DNA from: Trichinella spiralis
Taxonomy: Eukaryota > Nematoda > Enoplea > Trichinellida > Trichinellidae
Assembly (NCBI GenBank): GCA_000181795.3
Contig: CM012955.1
Span: 10,047,252-10,111,251 of the forward strand
Reading direction: 5' to 3'
DNA length: 64,000 nucleotides
The position numbers and the translations under genes were made by a program. This document shows, piece after piece, positions 22,701-35,600 of the stretch. The number at the start of each line of letters is the position of its first letter. Position 1 is the first letter of the stretch. The notes beneath the pieces were generated by a model. The model was not told the origin of the DNA and ran no database searches. It worked only from the letters and a program-made list of their open reading frames with translations.

Positions 22701-25700
22701 GTAAGAAAAATGGTCAAGCTGGGGGTTTTGGGCGATTTGCTGACGTTGATGATCTCCTTCAGTCGAGGTACACCGAGGGTGACGTTTTTCGCCGAAACAC
22801 CCGCATAATGGAAAGTGTTCAGCGTCATCTGCGTCGCCGGCTCGCCCAACGACAGCGCCGACAACGCGCCCACCATCTCGCCCGGTTGCACCTGAGCAAG
22901 ATTGAACCGTGTCTCCACCTCACCCAAAATCCATTCGAATGCTTCGTGGTTCAATTTGAACTCTTCTGCCAGCCGTTTCGACGACAACGTGCTCCGCAAC
23001 ATGCAGTTGAACAACAACGTGGCGTTGTGCTGTGCTTGCTTGGAAATCGGATCGTCGCCTTTGACAATGATCAACCGTTCACTCAAACTACGCACTCCTG
23101 GAATTAAAACGATCAGATATATTCAAATGAACCAAGTTTTGGCTGGTTGGTTGGTTCTCTTCTACTCACCTCGAATTACGGTCAATGGATGCAATTCGCA
23201 CGGCTCGCGCATGTCGATTCGAAATATTCTCTGCGCATTCCAAACAATACGACGCAAATTGCACGGCAATACAACTTTATCTTCGCCAGTTGGAAAAATA
23301 TCTCTCATGACGCGCCTGTCCTGGGACAGTTGCTCAAATTCAGCATCCAACTCTGCAACCACTCCACCGGATGCCAACAAATCCACAACAATCGATTCGA
23401 TGAATATTTTACGCAGGAGACTTTAAAAACAAAAAAGGGGGTAAATACAAATAATAGATGAATTTTTTTGCTTAAAAATTAAATTCATTTACCGTTCGTC
23501 ATTTAAATCGAACCGATATTTTTCTCGGAATTTTTCGTCACTCAATTTCAACGAAGGCAACGATTGAAATTCCACCATCGCACCGTCCAATCCATCTTCG
23601 CCGTAACGCAGTTGCACCAACTGCCCCGTCGCATTTCGCACCGTACCGTCGTAGGCAACCATTACCGATTCCATAGCTTTGATCAGTCGACGTTGAATAT
23701 AGCCTGCATATGCAAACATATACATACATACATACAATACATGCATATATATTGGAAAATAGTAACCTCCCCCCCCCCCCCCAAATCATTCCAGAAATCA
23801 TACCAGTTTCAGCGGTTTTAACCGCAGTATCGATTAGACCTTCTCGACCGCCCATTGTGTGGAAGAAAAATTCAGACGGTGTCAAGCCGGCCAAATAGCT
23901 GTTTTCAACGAAACCCCGACTCTCGGGTCCGTAGTCGTCTTTGATGAAATGAGGCAACGTGCGATGGCGGAAGCCGAACGGGATGCGCTTGCCTTCGACG
24001 TTCTGCTGCCCAACGCAGGCTATCACTTGCGAAATGTTGATTTTCGACCCCTTGCTGCCGGCTACCACCATAGCTTTGAAATTGTTGAATTCCGACAACG
24101 ACCGCTGTGCCGAGGCACCGGTTTTGTCACGGGCGTCGTTCAATATTCGATTGACACTGTTCTCGAAAGTGTCGCGTAGGGTGTTTCCCGGCGTGGCTTC
24201 CAGTTCGTCATTATGAGCACGTTCGATCACGTCGATCACATCTTGCTTCGCCCTGTGGATGGTATCCTTGATCTCCAAATAGGTGGCCTGGTCAGCAATG
24301 GTGTCGCCAATACCGATTGAATGGCCTTCGGTCAGTAGCCAAGTGTTGACGACCACTTGGATGTCGCTGTAGAACGACGCCGCGATGTAGCAACCCAGTT
24401 CCAACGTCACGATGTGCATCAAGCTCCCAGCACTGGCGCCGAGCGTTTTCTTGCACAAAATACCGCTCAACAGTTGGCCATGTTCAATTAAGACTTTCGT
24501 GTCGCCGGGAGATATCCATTTGTACGGACCGTTGTCTTCGTCGTCCGGATGCGTGGAATGCGTTCGTATTAAATTCACATTGCCCGGTATGATCATGGAA
24601 AACAACTGCTTGCCAGTCCAAAGTGGCTTCGGTTTCACTATTGTTGGTATTGGCATTTTGCCGTTCCACTTTGGCAAAAGCATAAGCAGATCGAACATTG
24701 TCGCCTGCAAAAATAAAAGTTATTCAATCATTCTTTGTTTTGTTCAAATTGTATATAACTAACCCTATCAATAAATACATCCCGTTTGGTCAACTTTCTG
24801 CATGCGGTCAAAGTATCTTGAACAATTCCCATGACTGGACGATTCGCTTGCGGTGTTAAAATCATCCGAGGAATCATGCACAGTTCAAGAATTTCTGCTT
24901 TCGCTTCCTGAGACTGCGGCAAATGCAAGTTCATTTCATCGCCGTCAAAATCTGCGTTATACGGTGTAGTAACACTACAAAATAAAACAAATCAATCTAT
25001 CATTAATCATACATTTCAATTGTATATGGGAAGGGGGGGGGGTTAATTTTTCAGAAACAACAACAACAATACCAACCTCAAATTCAAACGAAATGTCGAC
25101 CAAGGAAGTACACGAACCCGATGACCCATCATGGACATCTTGTGCAAAGTTGGCTGACGATTGAAAATTACAATATCATTGTCACGCATGTGGCGCTCGA
25201 CTGTGTAACCAATTTGCAAGTGCAAATCCGACAGTCGGGGATGGTAACGAAGATCAACACGAGCACCGTTGTCACGAATGATGTACTTGGCGCCCGGATA
25301 ATGACTATCACCACGATTGACCAAATCTTGCAATCTGCAACAAAACAATTGGGTAAAAGGCAATTTGGAAAAAATAAATTTCAATACATGTCCAAGTTGA
25401 ACGGAGTGACCAATTCTGGAACGGTCAAATTCTGAGCAATGGTTTTCGGCACGCCGAGTTCGTCGAGGGCCAGGTTCGGATCTGGTGTGATCACGGTTCG
25501 ACCGGAAAAGTCGACACGCTTTCCCATCAAATTGCCCCTTATACGACCTTCTTTGCCTTTCAGGCGTTGTTTCAACGATTTCAATGGTCGGCCAGATTTG
25601 TGCGTCGCTTTCGGCAAGCCTGGGATCTCGTTGTCAAACAATGTCGCCACGTGATACTGCAACAGACGAAGATCTTCGGCAACTATATGAGTCGCCGAGC

Positions 25701-28098
25701 CGGTCTGCTCATTTTGTCTCAACTGTATATTCGCTTTGATTATATCGGCAAGTTTGTAAGTCAAATCATCCTTAAACGAGCGATCGGATGTATAAATACA
25801 ATTGTCAATTATTCAACCGAAATGTACTTGATTTCGAGCGTTGCCGAACGTGACGACGGCCGGTCGAACCGACAACGGTGGCACAGGCAACACTTGGATA
25901 ATCATCCAATCCGGTCGAGAATATTTCGGATGAAATCCCAACGTGATCGCATCCTCATCACTGATACCTTTCAAAATTTCCAAAACTCGCTCGGCACTCA
26001 AAGTCATCTTCTTCTCTTGCATCTCTTCGTTCGTCTTCTTCCACTCGGCAATCACTTCCAAGCCGACACGCTTGTACGACGGTTGATAACGGCCGCATCC
26101 GGTCGGTGCTTTCGCCTGCTGACTATCTTCTCCATTCTCTTCGACTAATTCTCCCCTATCCACGGCCAACTGTTCGGGCGACTTTTCAATTCCCTCGCAG
26201 ATGCGCTTCACTTTGCACAAATCGTAAATGGTGGTCAACCGTTTTCTGCAACTGTATTTCGTTTTCGCCAAAGCCGCCTCGACTTTGGTCGAATTTTTAT
26301 TCACCAACAGCCGCGAACAATAAAAGCACACACAGCGGAGCACTTTCAACACTTTGGGCAAAAAACCCACGTGATATACCGGCTTCGACAGTTCCAAATG
26401 ACCAAAGTGACCAGGACAGTCCGCAATTGTGCCTGCGCAAGTTTGACATCGACTCCTGTTCAAAGCAGAGATAAATTAATTGAAAAAACAAAAACAAAAT
26501 AATCAACTCAACAATGCTTATAAGATGAAGAAATAATTCACCTGCGATCGATGACACCCTGTCGAGGGTCCATTAAACCGCCCAGTTTCGGTTTGCCATT
26601 TTCGTTGATCTCTGGATATAAAATTTCGCAAACCGACATGGCACGCTAAATGTTATAAAAATATATAACATTGTACAATTCTTTATTCAAAAAAATAACA
26701 ACAAATTTCTATCACTTTCAAGCACTTGAAACGAACGTATTCATTTAAACAAAAATTATAAAAACAAATCTTTTCGCAGTTATAACAAAACTGATTAGCA
26801 ACAATGTATTAAGCTGAAAACTGTTCACGAAAACATATTTTATCAAATCTTTACAACTGCCCAATCATAATACATTTCTGAAAATTGATTTTGACTTTCT
26901 TTTCCAACACAGCGTGCACCGATAAGAGTAAGAAAAAAAACTAAATCACAACCGACTGAAAAACAACCTTATTAATATAAGAAAAACTAAACATTTATTG
27001 GTTTGAGACTCATAAATACACTAAATCTGCACTGACAGAAAATACCTTACAAAAAAGTAAAAGCTCGCAAATGAGAACACACACGACCATAGCAAAATGA
27101 ACAACAGATACTTCATTTCACATTACCAAACAATCACATTTACTTTCAATTAGAATCCACCAAAATTCCTAATGATAATAAAATTATTAACTTCCACATT
27201 ATTCATCCACTTAATCCAAAAATCACTAAAACTTTTTAAATTATTATTACTGCCTAATAAGTTCTGTGCTCAAAAATGACAATGCAATACCGAATAAGCT
27301 TACATTGATAAAACTTTTATCATCTCATCAAAAATTAAGAAAAGTATAAATAAATATCAAAAAAATATTTTAAAAAGCAATTATCAAATATTTAGAAACC
27401 TTCAGTTATACTTTCTTATTTATCATTACGGACAGTTGACTGCTTCTCAAGTTAACAGTAATTGCAAATAATGCAGCAGAAAAATATACTATATATAATT
27501 GTAAGATAATTTTTACCATACTTGAACATTAAAAAATAAAGAAAACTTAGTTTCAAAATTAACCATTCATGAATATGGTTTTCTCATACTAGCAACTGAT
27601 CTATAAAATAACTGAATTCAATTTGAATGTTTCAAAAAGATTCTATATTAAAAATAAACGCGCGAATTAAATGTTATTTTAATGAGCGTCTCGAAAACTC
27701 ATCATCAACATAAATAACAACTTGTATATACTTTGACGAGCTTAATATAAGTTTAACATGCCAACTCAGAACTATTCAACATAAAAAGAAACATAGAATA
27801 CCAATTCAGAACTATTCAACATAAAAAGATACATTCAAATACTGGTTTAGAAATAAAAAAAGTATATGCCCGCATCACTGTAGATAAGACAAAAATGACT
27901 GCTTTCAAATTTTGAAAATTAATCTGCTCTTTTACTACGTGCGAATATACATAAAACAAGAAACAACTGCAAAGTTTATGAATATAGGCCAAAGAAAAAA
28001 ACTGTAAGAACACTTACACATTCTTCTGGGCTTAAGATGCCAAACTGAATGGATTTCACATCAGATGTTAATAAAATAGCTTTTCCTTTCTCATTCAT
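19759..28098 (-). CDS. RPB1: RNA polymerase II largest subunit RPB1 (1917 aa)
   Basis: Catalytic subunit of nuclear RNA polymerase II. Seventeen coding exons: 28018-28098, 26542-26645, 25828-26455, 25388-25770, 25077-25334, 24764-24974, 23804-24704, 23493-23703, 23170-23420, 22667-23097, 22411-22607, 21881-22316, 21637-21760, 21476-21555, 20798-21402, 20544-20720, 19759-20434; phases agree throughout. Landmarks in order: [12 protein letters not shown] and [15 protein letters not shown] (clamp), zinc ligands in CQTCAG...CPGHFGH, the [10 protein letters not shown] metal site near the start of exon 24764-24974, [18 protein letters not shown] (funnel/bridge region), [16 protein letters not shown], and the C-terminal domain from about 21010 leftward. 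The tail has about three dozen heptad-like units, overwhelmingly YSPSSPx, and ends acidic (NKED). The first residues ([13 protein letters not shown]) are unlike the human start. Exon 1 is separated by a 1372-base intron, much the longest in the gene. Donor GTCACG at 21636 is non-standard beyond the GT. Confidence 0.97.
26646..28017 (-). other. Long first intron of RPB1
   Basis: AT-rich intron between coding exons 1 and 2. A near-repeat of about 30 bp (accaattcagaactattcaa-like) occurs at about 27760 and 27800. No conserved block, RNA gene or open frame of interest was seen. Confidence 0.7.
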
Positions 28099-28896
28099 TG
28101 TCCGACGAACCCTTAACAAATGACGACAACAATACCAAATTCATTGAAGATCAGGTATTTTTCATTTACAGTATCCATCTGACCTACTTACACAAAGAGT
28201 GATATTGAAGTTTCCAAAAAATGTATACTTGAATGACTTCTCCTTGTTATATTTGTTTTTTTATAATTTTTTTGTTTCTATTCGTAACGCAAAATATAAT
28301 TTAAACAGTTTAAAAAGTAATTTTAACTCTGCTTTTATGCCTACAGTATCCATCGCATTGTGGAAAAAAATGATGACCCAAATTGAAAATCAAATAACCA
28401 TGAAATTTTATGTTTACGTTCAATTATTTAAATATAATACTTTTTGTTTTAATTATTTTTCTATTGTTTTAAATGTAAAATTTGGTAATGATTTAAACTG
28501 CATGCTCAAGTTACGAAGAATATAAGAATCGCTAATTGCATCTAACTAGATGCTATTTTACATATTTTGGCAAACAACGTTATGTTTATCTTTTTTAGGA
28601 TTTTTCCTGATTGTCCTTATAGATGAGCACAGAACCTAGTAGCTGCATGAATGTAATGAACTAATTTTAAACATACATGTAAACAAATCGATTGTGAAAA
28701 TATTGGTAAACATAATATTTACAGTATTCATTTAAAAGTAAAACTGAAAACGTTCATTATCCTTAAAAGCAAAAGATTTATTTTCGATCGTGACAGATAT
28801 GAATGGTTGCTTTTTTTCAAAACAAATGCTTTTACCAAAAAAATTTCAGAATTGCGTCGTTGCAATACTGATTAGATTTCTGAAAAAAATTTCGGA

Positions 28897-31561
28897 TCAG
28901 ATCAAATTTTCTTCTGAAGTACTGCTATCCGTTTCACTTGTAGGATAGTCTAAAGTAATCTCTACGTCCGTACTTATGTTCTCATTTGAGAATGCTTCTT
29001 TTTGATACATAATTTTATCAGTTCCAGTCTAAATAAAAGCAAATATCATTAAATATTATTTTTAACGGTTTTTTTAATTACATGAATAATTTTTTGTAGA
29101 TATTCCTTGTCAGTACGGCTTTTCATTTTTCCCAGCACGTAGAAACATTCCTCTTTGTCATAGAATCCAAAATCACCTACAAATGAGCTTTCTATTTTTA
29201 ATTTGAAATAATGTTAATAATTCCTCATGAGCTGATAACACTAGGTTGACAATTTACACACAAATTAATTTTCATAATTTAATTAACACGACAAACATTA
29301 TATATAATTAAGATTATTATTATTAACAATTTTGTACCAAAAGATTTTGATATGGTCACTCTTACCTGTATGCAGCCAGCCGTGTGCATCTACGTAAGTC
29401 ATCTCCGTAGGATTGCTTGTCGTAGACAAAATAATTGTTGGTCCACGGACAGCGATTTCACCAATGCGATTACTGCATTGTGCATATCCTGTAATAGGAT
29501 TCACAATTTTGCACTCTGTATTTGGCATTAAAGACCCGATAAGACACGTATTATTATTTTTGGACAATGCTGCAATATGGGTAATTGAAGTTGTTTCACA
29601 AAGACCATAACCTGAATTCAGAGATGAAAATAAATGAAAATAAAATTCACAAATTTACCATTGTGTAAATGTAAGTTTGGAAAGCGGTTTTGAAGCATCG
29701 ACACATGTGAACAGTTGATTGCAGCCGCTACAGTAAAAATTTGTTGTAAACTACTGAGATTGTGATTGGTAATACACGTTGTAGCAAGAAATTTTACAAC
29801 TGGTGGAACAGCAAAACAAAAAGTCACCTAAATTAATATGCAATATTTTTATATAATAAAATAATAATAACATTATTATTATGACCAAGTTATGCAAAAT
29901 ATAATGCTTGCATTCTGTGTTTGTAATCAATGCAGTTTACGTGAAATTCCAAAACTTCTAAGCGTAGAATATTGTTAGCAAAGTTTTAAATGTGAATCAT
30001 TTTAAAATAAAATGAAATATCACCTTTTCATTTTCAAGGCACTCAAGCAAAACTTTAGGAGTAAGCTGATACAGCATCAGCATGCAACAACCTGACGTCA
30101 ATACGTTGTAAAGACACAAAGTAATACCAAATGGATGATGCAAGGGAAGAAGATCAAGAACACGACAACTTTCTTTTAACTTAATTGTTTTTCTTAAAAT
30201 AAAAAATAACTATTTAAAATGTCTATAATACATTAACAAAATATTTTTAATTGAATTTCATTCAATTGTACAGTTTACTTGATTACAGCTAAGCTGGATG
30301 CCAGGTTGAAGAAACTGATGGAAACTTTTTTTTGTTTTCCGCTTCTCCCCAGTGTCCACAACGTCAATGCAATTCTATCAGGATCATTCAAAGCTGAAAA
30401 CTGTTCTGACAATTTTGTATTTTGAAACGCTGATCGTTTTCTTTTCTTGGAAATTTTCTTTGTTTCCTCATCTGTATCCGATATTCGTAAAATTTCATCA
30501 CTGCGTATCAGGTAGGCATCCTGAAAACTTTGCAACATTAGTAATTTTTAACCTGCATAACTTTTATTTACTTTCAAACAAAGTTGTTTTTTCAATCGTT
30601 TTCCAACAGAAGTGTTTTCATCTGTACAGAACAATGCAACAACATTCAAATGCTGAATATCTTCAATTAATGCGTCTAGAAATACGAATTTGTGTGTACA
30701 ACTTTGCTTTCATTTAATAAACATACGATTTTATTCTTTTATAAAAATATTTCAATAAATAATTTTATACAAACATAACAAGCAGAACGGTAACTGATTG
30801 CGTTTGATCACATCGATAATAAGGAAAACAATGTAAATCAACAATATCATTGTATTTCTTAGAAGTGAACAATATACACGATAAAACCATCATTCTAACA
30901 TACTAGCAAACAAAAAACTAGCTTTAAAATAATGTTATATATATAAGCTTTTGGGGAAAAGGAGAAAATTTACCTGCGAGCGATGGTTTAACAACTGCTA
31001 CAGCGATGTTACAAAGATGACATGCCAGAATCACGGCAACAATTTCACAGCAGTTGCTGCTTAAGAGAAGAATGTGCACGTCCGTATTTTCATTGTAAAA
31101 GTTTTTAACCACATCAGCTATGTGCATAATCATTTTTAGCAAAGTACCGTACGTAGTTCTGCTAGTGCCAAAAATTACCTACATTTATAATTATCAAAAT
31201 AAAATGATTTCAAATTGTCAAAATTAATTATTACAAGAGCTTCTTTATGTTGTGGCTGTTTCATAATTTGATTATACGCATAGTTCCCAATATTTTCAAT
31301 GGGCAACTCAAATTTTGGTCCACTCATGACATTTATAGAATTTAAAAAAGATTGCGCATTATTTGATAACTCACTCAGCGGCGTTGGTTTTGTTATCACG
31401 AGCTTTGGTATGGAATTATTGTTCAAATCTTTTGCAGCTAAATCCTCAGCACCAACAGTGGAAGAAGACTCGACACACTCTAGGATTGGAAGATCTTTTC
31501 TTCTTGATTTTTCTTGTTTCCAAGAATGAAACAACGAATTCCTGCTTATACAGTTGCCCAT
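28897..31561 (-). CDS. Acyl-CoA-synthetase-like protein lacking the C-terminal lid; likely pseudoenzyme (562 aa)
   Basis: Adenylate-forming (ANL/4-coumarate-CoA ligase-like) fold. Nine exons with agreeing phases: 31235-31561, 30974-31178, 30572-30675, 30279-30520, 30024-30192, 29659-29827, 29366-29611, 29082-29176, 28897-29028. The start MGNCISRNS fits N-myristoylation plus palmitoylation. Family blocks follow: LPIENIGNYAYNQI (cf. DLPIENLPQYV in relatives), HILLLSSNCCEIVAVILA, LLPLHHPFGITLCLYN, YGLCETT (motif A5), GSLMPNTECKIV, GEIAVRGPTI and GWLHTGDFGFYD (motif A7, Asp kept). Two departures matter. The ATP loop (usual SSGTTGLPKGV) reads WTLGRSGKQKKV, and after GWLHTGDFGFYD the protein soon ends in an acidic Ser/Thr tail (SETDSSTSEEN), so the lid with the catalytic lysine is missing. 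Exon 30279-30520 also holds a basic insert (KKISKKRKRS). A membrane-anchored non-catalytic role is inference. Confidence 0.82.
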
Positions 31562-32416
31562 TTCATCAAGAAATGTAAAAATTGAATAGAAATATTTACA
31601 TTCAGAACAATATGCAGGCTAAAACTGAAATTCGTCTAGTTAATTTTATTCAATTTCAAAACTTTAGGGTAGAGGAAGCGAAAAACATGGCCTAATTTAT
31701 TTAAACATGCAAATTAAAGCATTTGATATTCAGAATATTTATGATTATCATTTTTAGCAGTTTATGAGATTTGTAATACACACATTATTGCAATTTAAAT
31801 TTAACTTTTATTTTAAAGACTGTATACATATATATGCATATTACGCTTAAAATCTTAAAATCTGAAAGTATTGCAGTGTAAAAATTGGCAATGATAAATC
31901 GCAATCGATTAATCATTCATACTTACGTTCATGAATTCATTAGTTAAATAATCCTGCTTATGAATTTAATTTGCACTTTAGATGATTTCAAAACATAATC
32001 ATGCGAAGATAACCTCACAGTTTTAAAATGTAATATGCGTTTACATATTAATGCTTGCATTTTTTAAACTCATACTGTATATCAAAAATTTGTTGTTTTT
32101 ATTTATGTTTAAAATTGCATTCATTTATATTTATTCTCTGAAATTGTGAAGTATTGTATTATAATGCTAATATAGTGTTTTTTTACCTTTTTTTACAAAA
32201 TAAATTACTGTAGCAACAGAAGTAACAGAGACAAATATGATTGATTTCAATTTTTTATGTCCAGTAATTTTTATTTATAGAAACATAAATAATTTTTAAA
32301 TAAATAAAATTATTTTGATTTGATTTTGTTTCGTTTTTGCCTTCCAACATGAAAGTAGCTGTAACATTATTTATTCATTATTAATGTCACATTTTGTTAT
32401 AGGTAACATTTTTTGC

Positions 32417-32689
32417 ATGGAAAAACCACATCATTTAAAGCTGGATGAACTTTTCGAAAGTATTTTAAGAATAGGCATAGATGATGGTCGAATATTTGTT
32501 GGAAAGTTTCTAGCGGTGGATAAAGATGTAAATGTTATTTTGTGTGAATGCTGTGAATTTGTTCCGATATCAGAGGAAGATCGAGACAAAGATAAACCGG
32601 ATACTCATATTCTCTCAAGGCAACTGAATTCAGCCCTAATTCCCGGTAAACAAATTGTGAGCATTCACGAAGGAAGATCGTCGACTTGA
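32417..32689 (+). CDS. NAA38: NatC auxiliary subunit NAA38 (LSMD1)
   Basis: Sm-like auxiliary subunit of the NatC N-terminal acetyltransferase. Single exon; ATG 32417 gives MEKPHHLKLDELFESI; an in-frame ATG at 32384 exists but a possible acceptor (TTTTGTTATAG) ends at 32402, so the shorter start is preferred. The Sm1 block reads LRIGIDDGRIFVGKFLAVDK and DVNVILCECCEF (human NAA38: [26 protein letters not shown]), and Sm2 reads SALIPGKQIVSIH (human AMVPGHHIVSIE). It ends at TGA 32689, 91 residues in the short form. It is divergent from, and about 0.85 kb away from, the ANL-like gene on the other strand. Confidence 0.85.
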   Translation: MEKPHHLKLDELFESILRIGIDDGRIFVGKFLAVDKDVNVILCECCEFVPISEEDRDKDKPDTHILSRQLNSALIPGKQIVSIHEGRSST

Positions 32690-35600
32690 TATATTTTCAA
32701 TATCTAGAATTTTGATGATCGTTATCTAAACATTCGATATTTTTTTGCAGTTATTCAAAATGAGAATTTGAAACAATAAAGAAATCGAAACAACTTTCAC
32801 ATTTACAGTATACATGAAAACTTTAATGCATAGTGAAATAAACCGTAGGTTGTTGAACGCTTCCGGTGAACAGATTCTTTAATCATTGCACATCATAAAA
32901 TGAAGCATTCGATTAACTTTATTTAAAATTGCACATCAGATGTTTTATGGTAAACTTAAAAATTAGCGTTCCTTTATGGAAAAATTATTATAGCTATGAA
33001 CGGCAGTTGATGAGCACAATCAGTGGGTTTAACAAGACGTATTATTCAATACTTTAACGGCTTTTAGAGAATTGTACTTGAATATTACAGTATGAAAATC
33101 TTTTAAATGTAAAATTTGTCAAACTATTCTCAATTTAGAAAGGAACTTCAAGAAAAACTAAGTATTACGTATTTTATTTTGTCACAAAACTAATACAAAG
33201 CCTAAACAATACACATGTTTCAACAAGTGCAACTTTCTTTAACATAATTTCAATACAGTTCACATTACTATTAACGTAAATTAAATGTTAGAAATCTACG
33301 TATAAGAACGAATCCATTTTACATAAAGTATGGTAAAGCACCCTGAAAAGTGAGGGGGGGGGAACAAAGCAATAATAACACTGGAGCCAATTGATGAAGA
33401 GCAGTATTGGAAGCTAAAAAAGCTTATCAGTTTTACAAAATTTTGATTTTCTTTCATAAAATTGTATAAACATTTAAATTCTCCACCTTCTGTTCATGAT
33501 TTGTCAAAAATGCATGTATCAACTTTCATCTATTTCAAAATTACTAAATTAATTAAGCATCAAAGCTATCTGCTAGCGCACAAGTGAGTACACAATGCTT
33601 CATTACGAAATTAATTACAATTTTAAATTCACGATAATGTTTCGTCACCAGACGCGAGGGCGCAGTGAAGAAAAATCACTACCACTTATCCAATGGCTGC
33701 AGTAAGATAACAGAGATTTGTGTAAACAACATTAGAAGGACTAGTTGTTCTACGCGTTGAGCAAGTGCAGTGGCTCTCTGAATAACATTGGGTGCTGTGT
33801 ATATATGTGTGTAATTTCATATATATTCTAGTTCTTCACAGTTATTCTATTTCGGTATTTAGCTTCATAAATCATGTTTATCCTGCGCTGACACTATTAG
33901 CAGTAAGTATTTTGATATTGATATTGAAAATGTCTAACACTGAAATTTATTTTCATTCTGTTTTCATTATTGTTTTGATGTTGAATTAAAAGCTCACCTA
34001 AGCAAGCAATTAAAGGGAAACAAGAGAAATTAAGCTGATATTTTTAATTTCTTGAAATAAAATTTTAAATTTAATCGCGTTTAATTTTCAATGTTCACAT
34101 TCATTTGCAATAGTAACTTTTCAAAACATTTGCATTTGTTTTGATGAACAAGCAAATTCTGAAATATTTTTACATTCAAAGAGTGTTGTTACATTTTAAT
34201 TAAAATCGAAGAAAGAGAAAACATTCTGATAAAAATGAAAGTTTCATTTATAACTCAATCAAAGATCTACCGCAGTTAACAGAATCACTCATAAGGACAG
34301 GCATCACTTTCGCACACAGTTTTGTTTCATGAAATTTTCAAATCAAGGCAAATTCATCAAATTATTTGCCATTACTTTTATTTATTATTGTAAAATCAGT
34401 CTTTAAAAGGTTTTGAATTTGTGTATTTTAAATGTCAGCACTACTGTTTGATACCACTAGGTGGCTGAAATTTCTTATCATAATGTCTTCTTATAGTTTG
34501 ATATTCATAGAAAAGTAATATTGGTTTGTTTTCATTGCTTGAAACATCTTTATTTATTATAAAATGAGAATTTTCAAAATATTGTAAATTGAATAATTGG
34601 GATTCAATATTGATTCTTCAAAATTTTTAGTTCTTTACCACATGAAAATTGCGTTTACAGTGAAATTTGAAATTGTTTGTTAACATCTTTAAGTAACATC
34701 AGTAATTGAAAATAAATTGCAAAGGCCTTATTTATATTAGTTTTTTTAAGCATGATAGTTTAATCGTGTCGGTTAAAAACAGATTCATCAGTTGTTGAAA
34801 TCTAAATCACCCAATATGGTTTAGTATGTTATTATGCAGTACCCAGTCATGTTATGTAATTATTACGTTGTCTTTGTTGGTGAAGAAGAAACTGTTGTTC
34901 ATGTATTCAGGAATACTTTTCATTACATACATCGAAATATATGTATCATTAGTTAATTTAATTTCTTAAAAGTTTTATTGTTCACATATTAATTTTGAAA
35001 TTTTCACATAATGTACATATCAGAATTGTAATAGTGACTACAGTATAATGGAATGCAAGTAAATTTATTTAACTTTCGGTTGAGCGTAGCCTAAGAATAT
35101 AGTTGATTTAGAAAACGTTGTGAATTTTTATTAATAGAAAATTTTAATTCCAAGAAAAGGGTTAAATAATGAAATATATTGCTCTTTTGTAATGCAAAAA
35201 TTCACTTCTGTACTTTGTTGTTTTTGAACGAATCTTCAATAGGACTTGAAGAATTTCATAATTGAACAAATGAAATAGATTAAGACGATGTGAAATTTAA
35301 TCTTATGAGTGAATTTGATTTTAAAGGATTGTCATATTCTTTTGAAATGCAATTATAACATGTTCGAGCTGATCACATAATGGAAATTTCAATATTCAGC
35401 AAGTGCTTATTTATCACTGACCAATATTTATTTGCAATTGACCAATATCATCAACTGATGACCAGTTTTAATAATTTAATATATGAAAAGGTTGAAGTGA
35501 ATTCCTCTAACTTGACCTTCTCATTTCTTGCACGTTGCATGCATTCTAAGAATGAATGTCTATCAACTGTTTCGTTCAGTTCCACTCTTTAATGTTTTGC

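Noticed and set aside
28199-28525. 108-codon plus-strand open frame upstream of RPB1
   Set aside because: Same AT-driven composition; lies in the promoter side of RPB1 with no splice or family support.
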